Assembly: GCF_012849095.1 (NCBI RefSeq)
Contig: NZ_CP051680.1
Location: forward strand, 1,922,001-1,986,000
DNA length: 64,000 nucleotides
Reading direction: 5' to 3'
Origin: Cohnella herbarum
GTDB taxonomy: Bacteria; Bacillota; Bacilli; Paenibacillales; Paenibacillaceae
Shown here piece by piece: positions 60,651-64,000 of this stretch. A model generated the notes under the pieces. It ran no database searches. It worked only from the letters and a program-made list of their open reading frames with translations, and had not been told where the DNA came from. Position numbers and translations under genes: made by a program. Each line of letters opens with the position of its first letter. The stretch's first letter is position 1.

Positions 60651-61461
60651 ACCCGGCTCTCCTCAGGAAAGCGATACTCTCGTCGCAGGATGCGATCGGA
60701 TCGTCGCATTCCAATTCAATTGAAGCTGTTCCGTCGAAACCGCCCGACCGGAGCGTCCGAATGACGCTATCGAACGGAATATCGCCTTGACCGAGCGGAC
60801 AGCCCGTATACCACACCTTGTTCAGCGATGGCCAGCCTTCGCCTTCTTGAGCCGAGTGGCGGTAGTCTTTCAGATGCAGCAGATCTACCCGGCCTTTCAG
60901 CCGCTCTGCCGCTACCTCAGGCGCTTCGTCGACGAATAGAAAATTGGCGGTATCGAACGTCGACCGGAATGCCGGCGACCGATACGAATCCAGCAGCTCG
61001 GTCACCTCTCCGCTGCGAGCGGCGAACACGCCGTGATTTTCCAGACAAAGCTTGATCCCGGCATGTTCCGCGTACCGGATGCAAGGCGCGTAACAAGCTG
61101 TGATCGAAGCCATGCTGTCTTCGAACGCAACTTCGTCCTTGACGTCCCCGGAAAATACACGCATGACGGGCGTGCCGATCTGCTTGGCGATATCGATTTG
61201 TCGGATCATGTAATTGATTTGCTCGAGGCGTTTCGTTTCGTCCGGCTGAACGAAATCGTTGCAAATCGACCATACGGCGGGTGAAAGCCCTAGCTTATCC
61301 ATGACGGCCATACATTCGTCCAACTTGTCGAGCACAAAAAAATCGAGCAGTTCGACGTTCCTAACACCGCGCGAGGCGCAGTATTCGGCGAACGCGGCGA
61401 AGTCCATCGCTCCACCGTATATCAGTTCCTGAAAAGTCCACATGCTTACGCTCAGTTTCAT
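60640..61461 (-). CDS. Sugar phosphate isomerase/epimerase (xylose-isomerase-like TIM barrel)
   Basis: 273 residues. AP-endonuclease-2-type barrel: AVWSICNDFVQPDETKRLEQ, metal-binding Glu in GIKLCLENHGVFAARSG, Asp and His in FDTANFLFVDEAPE and DLLHLKDYRH, and Glu in FDGTASIELECDDP. Such proteins isomerise or epimerise sugars, inositols or keto-sugars. Together with the oxidoreductase gene 33 bp upstream it suggests oxidation and isomerisation of the imported sugar. Confidence 0.88.
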   Translation of the reverse strand: MKLSVSMWTFQELIYGGAMDFAAFAEYCASRGVRNVELLDFFVLDKLDECMAVMDKLGLSPAVWSICNDFVQPDETKRLEQINYMIRQIDIAKQIGTPVMRVFSGDVKDEVAFEDSMASITACYAPCIRYAEHAGIKLCLENHGVFAARSGEVTELLDSYRSPAFRSTFDTANFLFVDEAPEVAAERLKGRVDLLHLKDYRHSAQEGEGWPSLNKVWYTGCPLGQGDIPFDSVIRTLRSGGFDGTASIELECDDPIASCDESIAFLRRAGYAE

Positions 61462-61494
61462 TCCGGTTCCTCCGCCTTTCTTTAGGTTCCCATT

Positions 61495-62547
61495 CTATCT
61501 CGTTATCCTGATTTCTCTCTGCTCATTTGCCGATTCGTAGATCGCATCCGTAATGCGCATACACTCCACGCCATCTTCGGCGGTCACGATCGGCTGTTCG
61601 GCACCTTTGATCACCTGGATAAAGTGGGAGATTTCCTCGTCGAAATCGTAATTGGGATTATGCTCGTTGTTCGAATGCAGCGGCTGGATATTGCAGGCGA
61701 CGCCGAAATCGTCCGTTGCGATACGCACTTTCGGGTATGCCGTCGCGCCGCCCTTCCTGCCGAACACTTCGAGCTGGAACACATCCGATTCGACGTGGTG
61801 ATTCCAACTCGTCTCGAACTGGATCGTCACACCGTTGTCCATCCGGATCAGCGCGGAGGCAAAATCTTCGACATCGTGAATTTGCCCGCTGTCGGCGCTC
61901 ATATGCGGCGCGTTGGAGGCCACCTGCTCGTCCGGCATTTTGTGGGTGACGGCATATACCGAGACGGCCTGCCCGCCGGCGATAAATCGGGCGAGATCAA
62001 GCACGTGCACACCGAGATCGATGACCGGCCCGCCCCCGGATCGGTTGTTGTCCGCGAACCATCCGCCGGGGTTGCCGTGACGGCGCAAATAAACCGCTTT
62101 CACATAATACAGCTGGCCGAGCCTGTTTTCGTCCACGGCGTTTTTCAGCAGCTTGACGCCTTCTTCGTATCGCGTGCAAAAACCCGGCATCAGCACGCGG
62201 CCGAACCGCTCTGCTGTCAACTGCATCTCCACCGCCTGCGTGGCGCTTACGGCCAGCGGCTTCTCGCATAGCACGTGCGCGCCGCCGTTCAGCGCATCGA
62301 TCGAGACGGACGCGTGAAGGCTGTTCCAAACGCATACCGACACCGCATCCGGAGCGGCTTCCTCGAGCATTGTCCGGTAATCGTCATAAACGCGGGAAAT
62401 TTCGTACTGGCGGGCGAACTGCTCTGCCCTGTCGCGATTACTATCGCATACCGCAACGACATCGACGTCAGCGCGTTTCCGATAGGCGGCTACATGACAG
62501 TGCCCGATCGTACCCGCGCCGATTATTCCGACTTTTATTTTGTCCAC
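61495..62547 (-). CDS. Gfo/Idh/MocA-family oxidoreductase
   Basis: 350 residues from GTG at 62547, six bases after AGGGGG; an ATG two codons up touches that site. Rossmann motif GIIGAGTIGHCHVAAY with acidic residue in VAVCDSN, the EKP motif in VLCEKPLAVS, and GGPVIDLGVHVLDLARF with the catalytic-region Asp and His. NAD(P)-dependent oxidation of a sugar or inositol is expected. First gene of the seven-gene operon. A terminator-like hairpin sits 16 bases upstream. Confidence 0.9.
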   Translation of the reverse strand: MDKIKVGIIGAGTIGHCHVAAYRKRADVDVVAVCDSNRDRAEQFARQYEISRVYDDYRTMLEEAAPDAVSVCVWNSLHASVSIDALNGGAHVLCEKPLAVSATQAVEMQLTAERFGRVLMPGFCTRYEEGVKLLKNAVDENRLGQLYYVKAVYLRRHGNPGGWFADNNRSGGGPVIDLGVHVLDLARFIAGGQAVSVYAVTHKMPDEQVASNAPHMSADSGQIHDVEDFASALIRMDNGVTIQFETSWNHHVESDVFQLEVFGRKGGATAYPKVRIATDDFGVACNIQPLHSNNEHNPNYDFDEEISHFIQVIKGAEQPIVTAEDGVECMRITDAIYESANEQREIRITR

Positions 62548-62562
62548 AAGCATCCCCCTAAC

Positions 62563-62610
62563 AAAAAAAACCCCGATGATCGGCTGAATTGTTCAACCGT
62601 CATCTGGGTT
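62563..62610 (-). terminator. Terminator-like hairpin between the AraC gene and the operon
   Basis: On the minus strand the long imperfect stem starting AACCCAGATGACGG closes with TCATCGGGGTT and eight T. It lies 89 bp past the AraC stop but only 16 bases before the oxidoreductase start codon, so any transcript of the operon must include it. It may act as an attenuator rather than only as the AraC terminator. Confidence 0.8.
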
Positions 62611-62698
62611 TCATCGTACCATTCGAAAGATTCATTGTATTTGTTTCTATATTCGATTAATTTGTTCAAATTTATGAAGCTGGCCGGTGCGTGTGCTG

Positions 62699-63577
62699 TC
62701 AACCGATCATTCGGTACTGGCTCGGCGCCATTCCTGTTACCTTTTTGAATGCCTTGCTGAAGGAATGAATAGACTGGTACCGCAGCTTTAACGCGATATC
62801 GTTAATAGACAACGTCGTTTCGCGCAGCAGCCGCTCGGCCGTATCGATTCGCTTCTGATTATAATAAGTCTGCAACGACATGCCGATCTCGTTCGAGAAA
62901 ATGTAGGACAGATGGGAGTAGCTGTAGTTGAGCCGATCCGCGATTTCCGTCAGACTTGTAATGTCGTAGATTTGGTTTTCAATGTAAGAGAGGACCGAAT
63001 ACACCGTTTCGTTGCCGAATTGGTCGGTCGTATGCGGCTTGCGCATAACCGTATCGGACTTCTGGAAATTACGGTGCGTCAAAATAATAATTTGCGTCAT
63101 ATATGTTTCCAGCATCTGCTGGGAAAAATCCGTTGGGTAATGCAGCTCCTTAAGCAGCGCGGTAAAAGACAACTCGATCGAAAACGCGTCCTTCACGCGG
63201 GGGCACGTCACCTGATCTAGCGTCTTCTGAATGTTCGGGTACGGGTTGTCCATCCCAAGGTTTGAATTGAAATAAAAAGCCAAGTACAAGTAGCGGAACG
63301 GGTCTTCGTTATCCGCGATCAAATTGTGGCACTGATCCGGCAGGCAGAGGAAGAGATCGCCCTTCTCGACGGGGAAGCGCTTACCATCTACGTAAAAGTC
63401 GCCTTTACCGGACAAAATATAACTGATCTCGTAACAAGGCTGAATATGGTTGCCGACTTCAAATCCGCCGAGACAGCTCAAGTCCCCGATTTGGTAAAGA
63501 CTGATAGAGGTATACTGCTGTGGATGATCCCAGTACCTAGTGTCGTAATGAAATTTCTTGCCGTCAAAATGGATCAT
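62699..63577 (-). CDS. AraC-family regulator with cupin domain
   Basis: 292 residues. N-terminal cupin sensor: GGFEVGNHIQPCYEISYILS, GKGDFYVDGKRFPVEKGDLF, LCLPDQCHNLI. C-terminal double HTH: ITSLTEIADRLNYSYSHLSY and LSINDIALKLRYQSIHSFSK, ending FKKVTGMAPSQYRMIG. It should sense a sugar and activate the operon that starts 150 bp downstream. A strong promoter lies about 65 bp upstream of its ATG. Confidence 0.92.
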   Translation of the reverse strand: MIHFDGKKFHYDTRYWDHPQQYTSISLYQIGDLSCLGGFEVGNHIQPCYEISYILSGKGDFYVDGKRFPVEKGDLFLCLPDQCHNLIADNEDPFRYLYLAFYFNSNLGMDNPYPNIQKTLDQVTCPRVKDAFSIELSFTALLKELHYPTDFSQQMLETYMTQIIILTHRNFQKSDTVMRKPHTTDQFGNETVYSVLSYIENQIYDITSLTEIADRLNYSYSHLSYIFSNEIGMSLQTYYNQKRIDTAERLLRETTLSINDIALKLRYQSIHSFSKAFKKVTGMAPSQYRMIG

Positions 63578-63644
63578 ATCCTGCGCCCCCCGATCTTTTT
63601 TTGGCTACAGCATACTCTTGCACATGGAACGTGAAATTAACCTC

Positions 63645-63673
63645 ATCATAAAATGGCGATTTTTTATTGTCAA
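63645..63673 (-). promoter_or_regulatory. Sigma-A promoter of the AraC gene
   Basis: Minus-strand -35 TTGACA (63673-63668), 17-bp spacer, -10 TATGAT (63650-63645). The AraC start codon is 67 bp downstream. Confidence 0.8.
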
Positions 63674-63934
63674 TCGGGGCGGCATAAAATACGGGCCTTC
63701 ACTCGAGATCGAATGAAAGCCCGCTTTACTTGAATTGCAACTTCCGTATGATTCTTCGCAAATAGATTCAAGCCCTGAACAAATTGCTGAAGATCTGGCA
63801 AGAATCGTCCAAAATAGTGTCTCCATCGATGCGCCATATGTGGTGTTCATTAAACTTTCAAATAAATTATTCACTAAACATCCCGTAGGCCGACGGGTCC
63901 TTCTTTGAATTTCCCCACACATCTTTACTTTCTT
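63674..63934. other. Intergenic region with a possible coding relic
   Basis: On the plus strand, about 63715-63908, a stop-free stretch reads KPALLELQLPYDSSQIDSSP, then DLARIVQNSVSIDAPYVVFI and ends HPVGRRVLL and stop. It has no ATG or ribosome-binding site and I do not recognise it; it may be the end of a broken gene. A minus-strand frame over the same bases is judged a shadow. Confidence 0.3.
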
Positions 63935-64000
63935 TTAGGTTCTTTCTTCCTTCATTCGTTCAGGAATATACTCCAACAAATCACCAGGTTGACAATTTAG
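63935..64000 (-). CDS. XRE-family (Cro/CI-type) regulator, C-terminal end only
   Basis: The last 21 codons of a minus-strand gene that continues beyond the right edge: LNCQPGDLLEYIPERMKEER and T, then TAA at 63935. The phrase LNCQPGDLLEYIPE is the typical end of small YozG-like HTH_XRE proteins. Nothing can be said about its start or targets. Confidence 0.6.
   Translation of the reverse strand, partial: LNCQPGDLLEYIPERMKEERT

Noticed and set aside
63605..63922. 105-codon minus-strand frame near the right edge
   Set aside because: It covers the AraC promoter, has mixed composition and no ribosome-binding site; more likely chance.

Overview
The window looks like a chromosomal segment of a Gram-positive Paenibacillaceae-type bacterium (Paenibacillus or Cohnella-like). 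Signs are strong GGAGG ribosome-binding sites, frequent TTG/GTG starts, an S-layer-homology (SLH) surface protein, a bacillithiol-transferase-like DinB protein, a UPF0316/YebE protein, and an LplB/YtcP-type sugar ABC operon led by an AraC regulator. This assignment rests on gene content and style only; there is no rRNA, tRNA, replication origin, prophage or CRISPR array in the window.

Layout. (1) 1-19 kb: a dense run of small, functionally unrelated single genes, almost all on the minus strand: many GNAT acetyltransferases, plus NUDIX, RidA, VOC, DUF, methyltransferase, SDR, GH172 and lipoprotein genes. Two genes here (isochorismatase, DJ-1/PfpI) are broken by one-base indels. (2) 19.3-24 kb: one 1549-residue secreted SLH/GLUG-repeat surface protein with six near-identical 89-residue repeats. 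(3) 24-46 kb: a more AT-rich continuation of the small-gene run, with many frameshifted or internally deleted genes. It also holds an ArsR-SRPBCC-SRPBCC-DUF1801 operon that shares an exact 27-bp promoter/operator with a neighbouring secreted alpha/beta hydrolase, and the only plus-strand module, a Phd/ParE-type toxin-antitoxin pair. (4) 46.3-50.1 kb: a TetR-controlled MacB/FtsX-type ABC exporter of foreign appearance. (5) 50.2-54.0 kb: three consecutive gene-plus-element units (AraC/GyrI-like, metallo-beta-lactamase fold, methyltransferase). Each gene is followed by a long imperfect inverted-repeat element with conserved ends (ATAAC ... GTTAT or GTTAGAT) and internal stems that covary between copies; the last copy abuts an IS110-family relic. 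(6) 54.3-63.7 kb: a GC-richer, well-kept region with an AraC regulator and a seven-gene sugar-uptake and amino-sugar operon: Gfo/Idh oxidoreductase, sugar isomerase/epimerase, two ABC permeases, binding lipoprotein, ROK kinase and NagA. The window ends inside an XRE-type regulator.

The most interesting signal is region 5. The same-orientation gene-plus-3'-element organisation, the element ends, the variable but self-complementary stems and the single-gene accessory content together resemble an integron-type gene-cassette array, but in a Gram-positive background and with no integrase in the window. Degenerate element pieces at 31.76, 39.34 and possibly 16.43 kb suggest that the small-gene region further left had the same origin. 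This is inference and needs a genome-wide covariance search.
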